NCBI GenBank assembly: GCA_023853785.1
Contig: JAJIRX010000925.1
Span: 1 to 64,000 of the forward strand
Source: Psilocybe azurescens
Lineage: Eukaryota > Basidiomycota > Agaricomycetes > Agaricales > Agrocybaceae
DNA: 64,000 nucleotides
Reading direction: 5' to 3'
The position numbers and the translations under genes are program-made. The notes beneath the pieces were generated by a model. The model was not told the DNA's origin and did no database searches. It saw only the letters and a list, made by a program, of their open reading frames with translations. Each line of letters opens with the position of its first letter. Positions within the stretch are counted from its first letter, which is position 1. Below are positions 11,331 to 23,252 of the stretch, piece after piece.

Positions 11331-12632
11331 GAACTTTTCATGTTCTGCAGAGCTGAGCAGTGGCTTTGGCTAGATAAGCCCAGTCAGGCCTTCCTTACTT
11401 TTAAGAGGCATTGTGCAGCTCTGTTGTGTGCATATGGCAGTACAAAAGTACCCTGTTTTGTGGGCAGAGAAGGAGGAGTCAAAGGAGGTGGAGGGTGACA
11501 TGTTTTGGTAGAGCCTTTCTTCATGATTTCATTCCTGGGAGAGAAGAGAGATTAGTTAATTAGTTGAGGAAAGAATTTGCAAGAAAGCAATAGAGAAAAG
11601 CAAGAAAAGTACCTTAAAAACATATGATGTCCACATTTAGATGATTTTGTATCTCATCAAGAGTTTTGAAAGAGTTCCATCTGGCAAGAAGCAAACATGA
11701 AGAATTGACAAATACATTATGTAACTAGATAGACTCACAGGTGATATTGCAGAAGTGTTTGAACACTGTTCTGGTAGTAAAAATGTGCCAATATTACTGC
11801 CTATTAGTCATTTTCCCCTTTGGGTGTTTGTTACACTAGTTGTGTGATGTTTGTCAATTATAAACATCAGCACTCAGCTCTTAACTAACTACTACTATTC
11901 ATTGTTTTATCAGTACTTTACAGTGCCCCACAGGTACTGAAGAGAGATTTTACTGTCTGGGGTGGACTGTGATCTCCTTTAGCAAACAGGGGTTTTCTGG
12001 GTGTAGGAACACTGCAAATATGTCCCAAGAAGATTGACAAGTATAAGAAAGAGAGCATAAAAAAGCAGAGGATGTGCAACAAGGACAAGAGAGAGCGAGC
12101 GAACATTAATGAAGCAGGTGAGCAATTCCTGAAAAGGTTTTCTTTTAGGTTGACAGGTGAAGTGAAAAGTGTGCAGACAGCAAGCGATATATATGTTGAT
12201 TTCTTTGTCTTGGGACATTTGTGAGGTTTGTGGGTGTGAAGATAGTAGGTATGAATTGATATTTTCTTTGGGGAAAATCAAGTGCTGTAACTATTACAAG
12301 TAGGTTCCTTAAATATGTTTTGTATGTTAAATTTTATGTGCTTGGTTTAATTCTAAGCTTTTGATGTTTAAATCATCAGAGGCACGTCAGGTTCTGGTTA
12401 ATTGGTTTATTTGCCTGGTGATCCACCTTTTAATGGTTTCTTTCTCTTGGTTTTAGGTGTTGTATGGGTGCACAGATATGGCGCCTGCATTAGGCTGCAA
12501 GTAGATGCAAAATGATGCAATGTGGGTGTTTTGTCAATCTTTGTTTTGCCTGCAGTCAGGCTCATTGGACTTGGAGTGCCTAAAGCCTAGTCCAAGGGTG
12601 CTGTCGTTCTTCTGCTTTCTATACTGAGACAG
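11331..12632. other. Repeat-derived AT-rich sequence without genes
   Basis: Apart from the direct repeat listed at 11938-12420, no structure was recognised. Short open stretches carry no family signature. Confidence 0.4.
11938..12420 (+). repeat. Second copy of the 9.6-10.2 kb repeat
   Basis: It aligns collinearly with 9600-10165, ending in a ttatgtgcttggtttaattc block. Both copies are CpG-poor and diverged from each other, so the duplication is old. Confidence 0.5.
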
Positions 12633-13821
12633 AACAGAGGTTCTACAGTACCAGTCAGAACTGATCAGAACTATTTGGACCCAATCAGAACCGGTCAGAA
12701 CTGGTCAGAATCCACTTGGACTCAGTCAGAAATAGTCAGAAATTTTCAGAATGTATTTACTCAGTGTACAAGACAATGCTTAGTCAGCTTTACAAATAAT
12801 AAGCTTATAAATAATGTACTGAAATCACATGATATTTATGCTTAGTCAGTATTATATAATGTTTCTTACATTCTTACATAGCTCTTAAGTAATCCACTCA
12901 GATCACGTGATATTTGTAATAAATGCAAAATTATAAAATGCACTCAACAGGAATTAAACCACAGTTTTATACATATTGATTCTACGCATGCTTTACCAAC
13001 TACACTATTATTGCTTGTATTATTTTTCACATTTAAAAAATTATATACCATTCTTTACAACACTCAATAATATATTTTGGCACTTCTCTGAAGCTATACC
13101 CATAATATATATCAAAATGATCGTAAAATTGAGGGAAATACTCCTGTAATTACATCATCATCTAAATATTATGTCAGCATGTTCAATATGCAAAATACTA
13201 TAATTTTGAATATATATAGAAATTGTAAACCACTTTTTTTCAATAAAATAGCACTGTCAGCTATATTTTTATAATATTGCAATCATAGAAATTAATAGAA
13301 TACAAAGATCAATTTTATTCAAGAAATTCAGATTATATAAGTGCAGATTTATATGAAAAATAGGTATTTCTTTACCAGAATTTATTTTATTTTATACAAC
13401 TATTACATAAACATATTCTTCTAAATTTTACAATTCTAACAATACCAAATTTGTCACAAACTGATAAGATCTATGTATACCATTTATGTTATTGCTTGCT
13501 GAGCTGTAAATGGTATGCTGACATAATACAGTTCTACCACTCAGATTCCACTCGGGTGGGTCTAATTACAGTGAGAGACAAAATCGTTCAAATAATTTTT
13601 GAAATTGGACTGTTCCTTGAATAACTCAAAGAACAATTCAACCAAACAAGTTCAAACTTTACATGATGGTAGAGTATTATGTGAATAACATGTTCCAATT
13701 TGTTTCATTATGTAGTCTTAATTATTTCCCACACTATTAATATTTTACTGGCACAAAGTTCATTTGAACAGTTTTGTCCCTCTCATATTATAAAACAGTA
13801 TTCTAATATTCTAGTACTGTA

Positions 13822-14337
13822 CTATTACGACCGATTGTTCACGCCCTGTGATGCATGATGCTAAATGTTCATTTTACATAGTGTTCAAAGTCAGAGTGTG
13901 ACAGTGACAGTGACAAAAAGTGTTCATAAGGCATACGATAGCTTGGATAGTGACTAGGGCCTTAATTCTTTCTGCATAACTGACTGGATTTTACAGAGCA
14001 AATTTTGGGAAGAAAATTTGCCCAAATGCACCAAACAGAAAGCAAATTTGACTTCATTGTCCCACCAGCCATGTACAACACAATTCTCCCTAATTCTCAG
14101 CCTGCCTTGGAAGCATCTTGCTGACATCTGCTTCCCATTTCAACAAAAGATACACCCCTACCAATTAGATATAGTAGAGTGTGTATCTAGAGCATGTTCG
14201 ACAGAAAAAATTCAGAATTTTGACCTGTTCACAACACGAACTGAGGGGTGTTCTGGTGCTGTGATGCATGACATTGACCATAAATGTTCAGTTCATACGC
14301 CTGTGTTACACGTGATGTGAACAAATGGTCGTAATAG
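13822..14337. mobile_element. 516-bp MITE nested in the Tc1 element
   Basis: TIRs ctattacgaccgattgttca (13822) and the matching inverted end (gtgaacaaatggtcgtaatag, ending 14337; 20 of 21 aligned) enclose 516 bp flanked by TA duplications at 13820-13821 and 14338-14339. It sits just after the end of the transposase frame. Without it the target reads agtactgtacagtact, a perfect palindrome. Tc1-type ends and a TA site suggest mobilisation by a Tc1-like transposase. Confidence 0.8.
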
Positions 14338-14342
14338 TACAG

Positions 14343-15350
14343 TACTTGGTATAGCCTCCTTTTTGCCTGTAATACAGCCTGAACCCTTCTAGGCATACTA
14401 TCTATCAGATTTTGACAGACAGAGGCTGGAATATCATTCTACTCCTTTTGTACACTCTCCCACAACTCTGCAATTCCAGGTGCTGGCCTATCATACTCTC
14501 CAAGTCTAGTTTTGAGGTGATGCCAAAGGTGTTCAATTGAATTGATGTCTGCTGATTGAGAATAACTTCTAACCCACTGTCTTGGAGCCAGTTCTGGGCC
14601 TTCTTGCTCTTGTGCTTGAGGCCATTATCCTGCTGAAAAAGTATATCTGTGGGTCTTTTCTTTTAATATCTGATTGATTCTTGAAGTTCATTATCCAGAA
14701 TGCTGACAAAAAGATCAGCATCCATCCTCCCATCAATCTTGGTTGCATTTCCAGGTCCTTCCCAGATCATACAACCCCAGATCATCAGGAACCTCCTCCA
14801 AACTTGACTGTCTCCCTGTATAGCCTGTCACTCAACCCCTCTCCTGGCTTTTTCCATGCCCATTTCTTCCCATCTGACCCCAAACAATTGATTTTGGTCT
14901 CATCTGACCATATAACTCTCTTCCAGTCCTCCACTGTCCAGTCTTTGTGCACTTCTGCAAAGTCCATTCTAAGCCTTCATATCTTTTTAAAGAGAAAAGA
15001 TCATTTTTGCTTGGTTACAGCCTTCATCCCAGTGCTCCTGACTGCTCTCTATACTGTCTTCACAGAAAAGGATGTGTTGGTCATGTCTTTCAGGGTTTTG
15101 GCAACCTCAGTGGCATTTTCAGCCTTGTGAGAAGTGATAAGATGAATAGCATATTGAGTATCGGCAGATGAAAGCTTGCATGGATGGCCTCCAGTGGATT
15201 TGGAAAGTGTTGAGTGATGTTTAGAGTGAATATTGTATTGTAGTAAATATTGGATATAGAACCAACACTTTTACCAGTGGTAGTGGAAATAGCATGAATT
15301 GGCTGGCTTTTGTCAAGCAGCTCAATAACACAGTTGCATTGAGCAGGAGT
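14343..15350 (-). pseudogene. Tc1-like DDE transposase, decayed
   Basis: The minus-strand translation shows an N-terminal HTH (CNCVIELLDKSQPIHAI, near 15340) and a second HTH-like part (TGGHPCKLSSAD). WTVEDWKRVIWSDETKIN (near 14920) carries the first Asp. ILFQQDNGLKHKSKKAQNWL (near 14610) carries the second Asp. NSIEHLWHHLKTRLGEYDRP carries the Glu of DD34E, in a shifted frame. The C-terminus RRVQAVLQAK precedes the nested MITE. Frameshifts and stops, for instance after SVQKE, make it non-functional. Confidence 0.85.
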
Positions 15351-15936
15351 GAGTGATTACATGAGTGTTTGAGTGAGAATTTAATATGGGAGTAGTGTAA
15401 ACTTGGACACAGAGTATATATACACATTTAGAATAAGTCATATGATTTTATTTGTACTTATTTGCTTTGATTAAACAAAATCACATGCTTGATATATGAG
15501 AGGGACAAAACCGTTCAAATATGGACTTGTGCCAGTAAAATATTAATAGTGTGGGAAGGAATTAAGATTGCATAATGAAACAAATTGGAACATGTTAATC
15601 TCATAATACTCTACCACTTTGTAAAGTTTGAACTTGTTTGGTTGAGTTGTTCTTGAGTTATTCAAGGAGCAGTCCAACTTCAAAAAATCATTCAAATGGT
15701 TTTGTCCCTCACTGTAAGTTTAAAATTTAGATTAATTCCACTCAGATTCTGGTTGGATTCTGATTGGATTTGGGTCAGACTTGGTAACAGTGGAACTGGT
15801 TGGTACTGGTGATTCTGATCAGAATCTGGTCAGAAAAATTCAGACATTTTCCAGCTAAATAAAATTTCAGTCAGAACTGGTCAGACTCCAACCAGTTCCA
15901 ATCAGTATCTGTGGGGAAGTGTAAAGACCTCTGTTT

Positions 15937-16894
15937 TATTACAGCTACATCAGGGCCTTTTAAAACATTTTTGTGATTCAGACTTGGAGTCTCATTGTAC
16001 AAACACACTAGCTGCAAAGGCCACACATGACCAAGAGACATGTTATATACTGATCAATTCTCTCTCATACTAGCTACCCATTATATCCACCATACCTGTT
16101 ATGAACACTTTATTTTTCTTTGCTTTTTCTTTTCTTTCTGTTTTTCTTTGTTTTTGTACATAAAAATTCTTCTCATCACATGATGTTGTCCATCATGTGA
16201 TTATACATATGACTCATTTCCTCTTGACTCACATCTTGACTCATACTCTGTTCTGACTCACATCTTGACTCACATTATATTATAGTTGTAGATACTCAAA
16301 ATGCTTAAATAGCCAGTAGACACAGCTATTGTTTCTTAGCTAGTTCTTGAGAATCTAACCTCCTCTTACTCAATACCACTTGAAACTTGCTGTTCTTGAC
16401 TACTTGACTGTCAGCTTTATCCATGCATGTGAATATAAGCTTGAAGTCATAACAATACCATGATTGGCTTTTGAATGATACTGGAAAGGCCTAACATCCA
16501 AAGATAACACTGTATTGACTTGCTATATTTACCACCATAGTTGGACTGGGGATCACCAAGGCCATTGTAACTCAAAAGGAGGAGCAATAGAGTCCACTGG
16601 AGTGGGTAGCAGGAACATTGCTATTGTTATTGTGCATTTACTAGATACTGTTATATAATTTATAACTCATTATATGCAGATAGATTCCTCACTCTTAGTG
16701 ACTATGAATCTTGAGAGAACATGGTGTCTCTGCATCTATCATGGCTATTCAAGCCAGACTGCATTGACCTTGTCTGGAAGCTTCTTACCTTTTTCTCAAT
16801 AGACCATCCTGCATATGTCTCTGATGAGCTGCCTTCTGACTCTGTCTCTGATGACATTAAATCTACCAGTTCCAACTTAATCATGCTCACACCT
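15937..16894. other. AT-rich spacer without genes
   Basis: It contains short repeats such as several tcttgactcaca words near 16220-16280. Nothing codes for a recognised product. Confidence 0.4.
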
Positions 16895-16904
16895 TGCCAG
16901 ATAG

Positions 16905-17240
16905 AGGAACAGAAGGTGATGCTAGTAAGCAATATCAGTGTGTGTAAGTGTAGAGATTGCAAGGGGCAGATAATGCAGACCACAAATGAATGTACATATG
17001 TGCATTATATTCCCTCTATTTCCTTGTCCTATCCTTATTCTCCAAACTTAACTCTGAACTTACATACTACTTAGGCTGGAGCACCAAAATCTCCACATAG
17101 GTCATGAACCATGGCATGCACATTGATTTCATCTTCATCATACCCAGTCTTGTACCATGAATCAAAGCAGTGAACATATGATTGTATATTAAGGGCAGCA
17201 ACCACTGTTCTGTTTGTGTTGACTTTACAATGAAATTGCC
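16905..17240 (+). pseudogene. Apn2-like AP endonuclease fragment, right copy
   Basis: The plus strand reads QKVMLVSNISVC, then MNHGMHIDFIFIIPSLVP, IKAVNI and IKGSNHCSVCVDF. These match the Apn2 segments xIDFIL...WIKAADI and GSDHCPV, with the catalytic Asp changed to Asn and in-frame stops. It is a fragment only. Confidence 0.65.
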
Positions 17241-17423
17241 ACTTCCTCCTCTCCTCTGACTCAACAACACCAAAAGTTGTGGCTCCATTAGCTTTGATGT
17301 GATGTACCACTGATCAAAAGGCAATTATATATTAAGCTTTGCTGTTGGTTGGACACTGGACATTATATAGTTTGCTTGCCTGCAAATGGAACAGTGCCTT
17401 TTTAAACTTCAGCCACCATCATC

Positions 17424-18024
17424 TTGTCTGAACCCTCCTGATGGTGACTCCTTGGCCCCAATATATTGTTGATTCATTCCTGTCAGCCAACCAGCCTCAA
17501 TTTGTTACCAATGAAAGTGCCTACTATGGCCCATATAATCAACTCCTGTGTCATCTTTTTGGTGTCAAAGGCCCATTTGAAGTCATTCCTCAGTTTCATA
17601 TCCCCATACACCCCATGTTGCAATTGACCTTGTTGTGATGTTCACTGTTGAGCTCAACAAATATTCTGTGCTCTTTATTAAAGTCAAGCCACCAGCATCC
17701 TTCCACTTTGACTGTAAATGAAAGCAAGCAGATAATCAGATGCATGATTGCTTCTGTGGTCTTTACCCCAGCCTCATTATGCCCTGCCTCTCTGATATCA
17801 GTGCATTCAGCACTTGCATGGCCTTTATGAATATGTGGCTGCTACAAACTCTGTCACACCACCTGCAATCACTGCTGATCCAGTATATCTCAGTGATGTG
17901 GCTCCAGTTGATCGATGGAACTGTGACCTTCTTGAGCCTAATGTCATTTCTCAAATGCACCAGGTGGTCTTGGATGTCAATGCTATGTGTCAGGCTCTTA
18001 ACATTGACACTCACGTTGCTTAAC
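17424..18024 (+). pseudogene. Unknown basidiomycete protein with E/K-V-K-P-P motif, right copy
   Basis: The translation runs through WPQYIVDSFLSANQPQFVTN, YYGPYNQLLCHLFGV, LFIKVKPPASFHFD, VAATNSVTPPAITADPVYL and DRWNCDLLEPNVISQMHQVV across frame shifts. The left copy retains the Glu of EVKPP, while here it is Lys. I recognise the pattern as a recurrent agaricomycete protein but cannot name its function. Confidence 0.45.
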
Positions 18025-18085
18025 TTTCATGACACATTCCCTGCTTTGTTGAAATAATCCTTCCTCCAACTTATTCAATCCATTA

Positions 18086-18791
18086 CAAAAGCCTTATATT
18101 ATAATTGTCAGCCTATGGTTCAGGATTAAACTATTGAGAAACCCCTTCTTTTCATTATAAGGGAGGGTTTGTTTGGAAAGCCTCAAAAGATTGTAAGAAT
18201 TTGTAAATGTAGCTATTTTACAACTTTTTGAACCTCTGACTGGTTTCAGTTTGACTGTCAGAATTGCCATGGCCCACCAGGGGTGATGGCTGTCCATTTC
18301 CATCCGATCAATGGGGTTCTTGACTTCTTAAGATGATCACCACCACCACTCTCTGTCCTGCCCACTCGCGGCCTGCAATGAGCATTGACAGACTGATCAC
18401 TGAATTCCACAAGGTGGCTCTATGTCTATGTACAAGAGAGAAACCCAGGAGTTGACAGTTGGAACAGGTTCAAGATGTGTTGCACATGCAGTTTTATCTC
18501 TGATCAGTGAGAAATTTAAACTCATCTATGTTCTTTCCAAATTCATCAATTAGCTAGCAATGTGGATACCTGTTTTTAAGCTATGATCAATGCTAAGGCC
18601 TCATCTTCATTGAGTTATATCATGTTGGTTGCTCATTCTGTAAAAACACCTTTGAACTTCCATCCACAATGATTGAGAATTTCAGTGTATATGCTTGCCC
18701 AAGTCCTAAAGCTCTGTACTTAGAGGATTTTTCAAGTTCCTGACATTCTTACAGGCCTCCCAGCTTGTTCTTCTGGCCATTGCACCTCCTC
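18086..18791. other. Repeat-derived sequence without recognised gene
   Basis: AT-rich and CpG-poor. It may hold the 5' part of the Ulp1-type gene that follows, but no conserved segment was identified. Confidence 0.4.
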
Positions 18792-19735
18792 ATGCAGTTT
18801 CTGGTCGGAGCTTTAGCCCCAAAATTCCACTCAGTGCTCTAGCAAACTTGATGTTTCTCTATGAAGCTATCATACCTTCAATGACCAGTCTTCAGCCAAT
18901 TCTTTGGGATATGCAGCATGCGTTTTTGAGGGGGGATGTGTTTGGTGAAAATTACACAGCCATCCAAGAATGGTACAACAACCTACAGCTACCACTTTTC
19001 AAAGGTTTGTGGCATTATTAGCTCTATACTGAAATTATCAATCCAACTTTGAACCTTGGATAGATCTATCTATTCAAGGTCATTAATTACCATACTGAAC
19101 ATGTGCATGTAGCAAAGCAACTTCTGGAACACATTGAAACTGGAAGATTGCAGCTACCCAGTAACTTTGTTGAATCTCTGAAGATGTCTCATGTTTTGAC
19201 AAATTTAAGGGATTCCAGAGCAATCTCTTTCTTTGTATAAACTTGGCAACCTTCTGAATGAAACTTGGTTGGAAGAGGATGTCCTTAACAGCCTTTTCAA
19301 GCTTAGATACCTTCGTGAACATGCTTTGATGCACCAACTAGATTCTCCACCTTATTTCCTATATCTTCCAACCAATTTCTTTACTGCTTCACAGGCACTC
19401 TTTTACTCTACACCTCAAGTTTACAGCACTGAGCTCCTGGATCTGCATAAGCAGGTGGTGGATACTGTTGTTGACACAATTGCATTTACAACATGTAAAG
19501 ACAACCACTATGCAGCCTACCTGTATTGACAAAACCAACCATATATTGAATATGGCAATTCATTACACCACTTGCCCTCTTGAGATGCTCTAGAAATTAT
19601 CCAATGGATTTTTGCTGGTCTTGGACAGGATATACCTTTACAGGTGGTTTCAGGTGCTATTTCTCTATAAGGATCTGGAAATGGAGACAATGGCAGTTGT
19701 GCTATTGCAGTGCTGAATTTTGTTGAGAGTTGACT
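18792..19735 (+). pseudogene. Transposon-associated Ulp1-like (C48) protease gene, decayed
   Basis: Readable parts are SFSPKIPLSALANLMFLYEA, LWDMQHAFLRGDVFGENYTA, AISFFVYKLGNLLNETWLEE and a C-terminal protease-like module. In that module DNHYAAYLY supplies the candidate His, YGNSLHH stands where an Asp is expected (D to N), and GDNGSCAIAVLNFVE supplies the candidate Cys. Such proteins accompany DNA transposons in agaricomycete genomes. In-frame stops and frame breaks show it is inactive. I am fairly sure of the family and unsure of the element class. Confidence 0.55.
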
Positions 19736-19744
19736 GGACTCAAG

Positions 19745-20945
19745 TATCCCAAAATGGACTAGGTCTGCATCTGAAGCCCACTGCAATAAATGCTTGCAAG
19801 ACTAGTGTTTGGAAGTCCAGTCTCAAAACTGGAAAAGACCAGGACTGGACCAGACTGGACCAGAAAAAGACTGGACCAGCAGTCCGGTCTTTTGAGATTT
19901 GAGATTTGAGACTGCAAAAAGACTGGTCTTAGTGGACTGTTCTCAATCTGTCTGGACCAGTTTTTATAGACCTTTATATTCACTTCAAAACACACCTAAT
20001 AATGTGAATTTTAAAGCAAAAACTGGCTGAGATACAAAGAAAATGATAAAATATTTTCAAAAAGAGTAGATAACATGGAATACTCTTCTAGTTTTATCAA
20101 ATCTCAACCAGATTTAATGTTTTTGGATGTGTTTGAAAGCTAGGAGACATGGCAATAATTAATATTTATTACTATAATTTAAATATTTACTGATTTACAA
20201 CAATAAACCATTCTCAAACTGGTCATGACTGGTCAAGACCAAAGCCAGTCTAAAACTTGGAAAAACCAACACAGACCAGTTCTGAATGGTCTGGTCCAGT
20301 TTTGAGGTGCTGGGATGAAGTAGAACTGGTCTCAGTCTTGGTCCATTGCCTTAGAGGCAAGTGGTAGCTACCATCTGAATCATATAATCTTACAATTGTA
20401 AAGGAGCTGTTATTCTATTTATTATGAATAATAGATATGGCCCAGAGTGCTGATATCTTTCATCTGAATTATATCTGGCAATTTTTCATAGGCCATAAAA
20501 GGACAAGTCCTAGAGTGTGGCAATTAAAATAAGATAATAATTAAATCACATGTTGTATTATGTAATCACATCATACGGTAGCCCTCAGATATGATTAAAA
20601 TCAAAGAAATAGGCCAGTTCATTTAGATCAAAGATATGAAATATATAGGCCAAACAATTAAAATGAAAGATACAGACTAAGCCCACCAAAACAAAAAATA
20701 TAAAAGATATAAAAGATATGCTGCTTCATTTGAAATGAATGAGACTGATACCAAAAAGATGAAAGATATAAAAGAAATAAAAGAAACATTGAATATGATT
20801 GAGATGAAATATGTCAACACTCTGGGCCATATCTATTATTCATAATAAATAGAATAACAGCTCTCTTACAATTGTAAGGTTATATGATTCAGCATTGGTA
20901 GCTACTATTGTGGGGGCTCAAAAACTGGACCAGACCATACTTTCA
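19745..20945. mobile_element. Element with CTGGACCAG-type repeats, split by a MITE
   Basis: Many copies of ctggaccag and the inverted ctggtccag lie at 19800-19980, 20215-20345 and 20925-20940, arranged as inverted ends. The array pattern resembles subterminal binding repeats of non-autonomous DNA transposons. Ends are approximate. The 542-bp element at 20364-20905 interrupts it. Confidence 0.45.
20364..20905. mobile_element. MITE with ~85-bp terminal inverted repeats
   Basis: The left end (gtagctaccatctgaatcat...) and the right end match in reverse complement over about 85 bp with few differences, up to ggcccagagtg. Both ends start with the 8-bp palindrome gtagctac, which may be an 8-bp target duplication or part of the TIR. 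The interior is AT-rich and non-coding. Confidence 0.75.
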
Positions 20946-22385
20946 AACACTATGCAAGATCTTCTTGTATATCACACTATGTCAGCCAGCTCACATGTCC
21001 TCATATCTGATTGTATGGTTTGGTGTGTCTCACAAACTGAAGCTGTTGACAGTGTCTTTACTTATGCAGACTTCAATGTCTTTTCTCCAACAGTACATTT
21101 GTAAATATATTGTTCTATTTTTTCCAACTCTGACTCATGAGAATTAAGTCTTAGCTCTTGCATCCAATCTATAGTTTCTTGAATATTTCAGAACAGCTTC
21201 CATGTCTTTTGCCTGTGGAAAAGCCAAGAGTTCCCCCTTGTCAATCATTTGGCTGCTGAACTCCTCCCAAAGATTCCATCTACTGGTCAAGCCCCTCTGG
21301 TAGAAGAAGTGCCATTGTTAAGAACTTAAATGTGAAGTTAGATGCTCAGTGACTCAGAGAAAGCAGCTATATTGTTCTATCTTAAATGTGAAGTTAGATG
21401 CTACAAAAAGAGAGTAAGCATTTATTTTTAGGTAGAAGAAAAGGCATATGTACCTCAGCAATTCAGAGAAAGCAGCTGAGGTATGAAAGGCAAAAATGTG
21501 AGTATATGTGAAAAAAGCATGATACAGGAAATGAGCCATAAAGAAGAGGAAGCAATATGTTGAAGCAAATTAAGGATTAGTGAGTCTAAAATGGGAGAAG
21601 AGTGGTGATGAGAAGAGGATCAGCAAAGAGAATGATAAAGGCATGATGTGAATGAAATGAGTGAAGCACAAAAGAGGAGAGGAAATGACAAGAAAGGAAA
21701 TGACACATATAACTAAGAGAATGCTGAGCTAATGAACATGACTAAGCTAATAGCTTTAACAGCCATTCCTAAAATTCTCTGCTATGAACTTAAATGCCTC
21801 TGCTCCACTGCCCTTGGCTCACCTATTACCTGCATTTGACCTGATACCAACTCCACATTCTGTTGTTTCATCAACCTTGTCTAATTTACACTCCAAAAAT
21901 TTGCTCACCTTCAATTGAATTTGTTTCCTTATCCTGTGTTTGTCCAATCAAGAAACAAAAAATCAAGCCTATTCTTTCACTATGGGATAGTGATGACAGT
22001 ATAGAACCTATAGAATTTGAGGACCATCTACTTGGCTCCTCTAAATCAAACACTCCTTTAAAACCATTACTGCCATCCACTCTCTAAAAATTGAGACTGA
22101 GATTATTAATCTTGTAATCCTAAGCCCTATCAAGAAAGAACATTCATCTGTTCTCTAACAAAAGATTGTGGCTGTAGCAGTATCTGTTCAGATTCACAAT
22201 GTCTATAATGATCTCAAGTTTCTGTAGATGCAATTTTCAAAGAGCAGCTTGTACTTGGGTTCATCTGGAGAAGAGCACAATCATACAAAGATGGTCATAG
22301 ACTTAAAAAGCTGACAGTTTGCTGTGATTAGTACCAGGAACCAAAGCCTGTCCACAAGAATAACATCCACTCTGCCGATTTTGGA
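20946..22385. other. Repeat remains between the Ulp1-type and MULE genes
   Basis: Holds an open stretch at about 20920-21103 (HVLISDCMVWCVSQTEAVDS), the inverted copy of the 6.5-kb repeat, and an acidic open stretch at 21863-22087 (LWDSDDSIEPIEFEDHLLGS). None could be assigned to a family. Confidence 0.4.
21420..21740 (-). repeat. Inverted copy of the 6.48-6.80 kb repeat
   Basis: The reverse complement contains the gctgctttctctgaattgct / gaggtacatatgcc blocks that correspond to 6760-6800 and continues through the catttcctgtatcatgc-like block. The copies are diverged. Confidence 0.55.
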
Positions 22386-23252
22386 ATGGGAAATCAAAGA
22401 ACTGGTTGCTTTGCACATGTCAATGTTAATCAACTTACAGACTCCAGCAAGTTCCATATTACACTAATTGACTTTCATTACAACCATGGTCAGAGCATCC
22501 CAAATGGCAGTAAAGTTTGTCTACCTGCAAATCAACAACAGCACCACTTAATTGCAGATCTCACAACTTCTACAAACCTTAAATTTGGCTGTTCTCAGAT
22601 TGCTACTGTCCTTAACACTCAGTTAAATGGCAGTGACCATGTCTTTGAACCATGCCACATTGGTAATATCATGAACAAATAGGAAACTGCACAGGTTACA
22701 CATGGGTAAATGATGGGTTTTTAATGTTAGTCAGATAGACACAAATTTATCCATTTTTTACAATTTATTTTATGCAGATCAGTTGAGAACTCACCAAGTT
22801 ATGCCCTCTGCAAGTTTGGAGCACTTAGGTCCAGTGCTGGTCATGCAATGAGCTCAACATTGATGGCAGGTATGCCAAATTTGGAAATTCATCAAATTAA
22901 GTGATTACAGCCCGAAATCATGATGTCATGACATCAGTTTGAATTGCTTTGGCTCAAACTTGATAGGAGTGTAGCTCACTCAATTATGCACTGATTTGCA
23001 CAAAAAATTTGCAAAAAAAGGTAATATTTGTCTCTACAAGCTAATCACATAAAAACCTGTGAAAATCTATGGGTAACCTGTGCAGTTCCCTATGAACAAA
23101 GCTTGCAGCAAGCACATGCAGCAATTCACAAGCTTGGAGGAGACTTCACCGCAATCATCACAGTCTGGAAACATTGGCTGCAGAAGACCAGGGCTGGAAT
23201 TGGTGTATCAAGCTTGATGAAACTGGGACAGTCATTGCAATAGACTGTCAAT

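Larger units (their letters stand above)
13569..15714 (-). mobile_element. Tc1-type transposon with ~220-bp terminal inverted repeats
   Basis: The element begins cagtgagagacaaaatcgtt and ends with the inverted counterpart, and it is flanked by TA on both sides (13567-13568, 15715-15716). The long TIRs (13569-13790 and 15494-15714) match throughout. Each TIR is itself bounded by a second inverted copy of the tip (agagggacaaaaccgttcaa). A decayed DDE transposase lies between them. Confidence 0.85.
12633..15936. mobile_element. Non-autonomous element with CAGAACTGGT-type subterminal repeats
   Basis: The ends carry aacagaggt (12633) and acctctgtt (15928-15936) in inverted orientation. Arrays of a degenerate ten-base word resembling tcagaactgg follow at 12650-12750 and, inverted, at 15740-15900. 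Without the nested Tc1 element (13569-15714) it would be about 1.2 kb. No coding capacity of its own is visible. Boundaries are approximate because no clear target duplication was found. Confidence 0.5.
16895..18085 (+). repeat. Right arm of the long inverted repeat
   Basis: This arm is the counterpart, in reverse complement, of blocks in 9040-11330. It carries the Apn2-like and E-V-K-P-P fragments next to each other in the same order, which shows the arms came from one two-gene segment. Confidence 0.7.

Noticed and set aside
12633..12760. Repeated cagaactggt words as a CRISPR-like array
   Set aside because: Units are degenerate, unevenly spaced and inverted at the other end of the element, and the genome is fungal.
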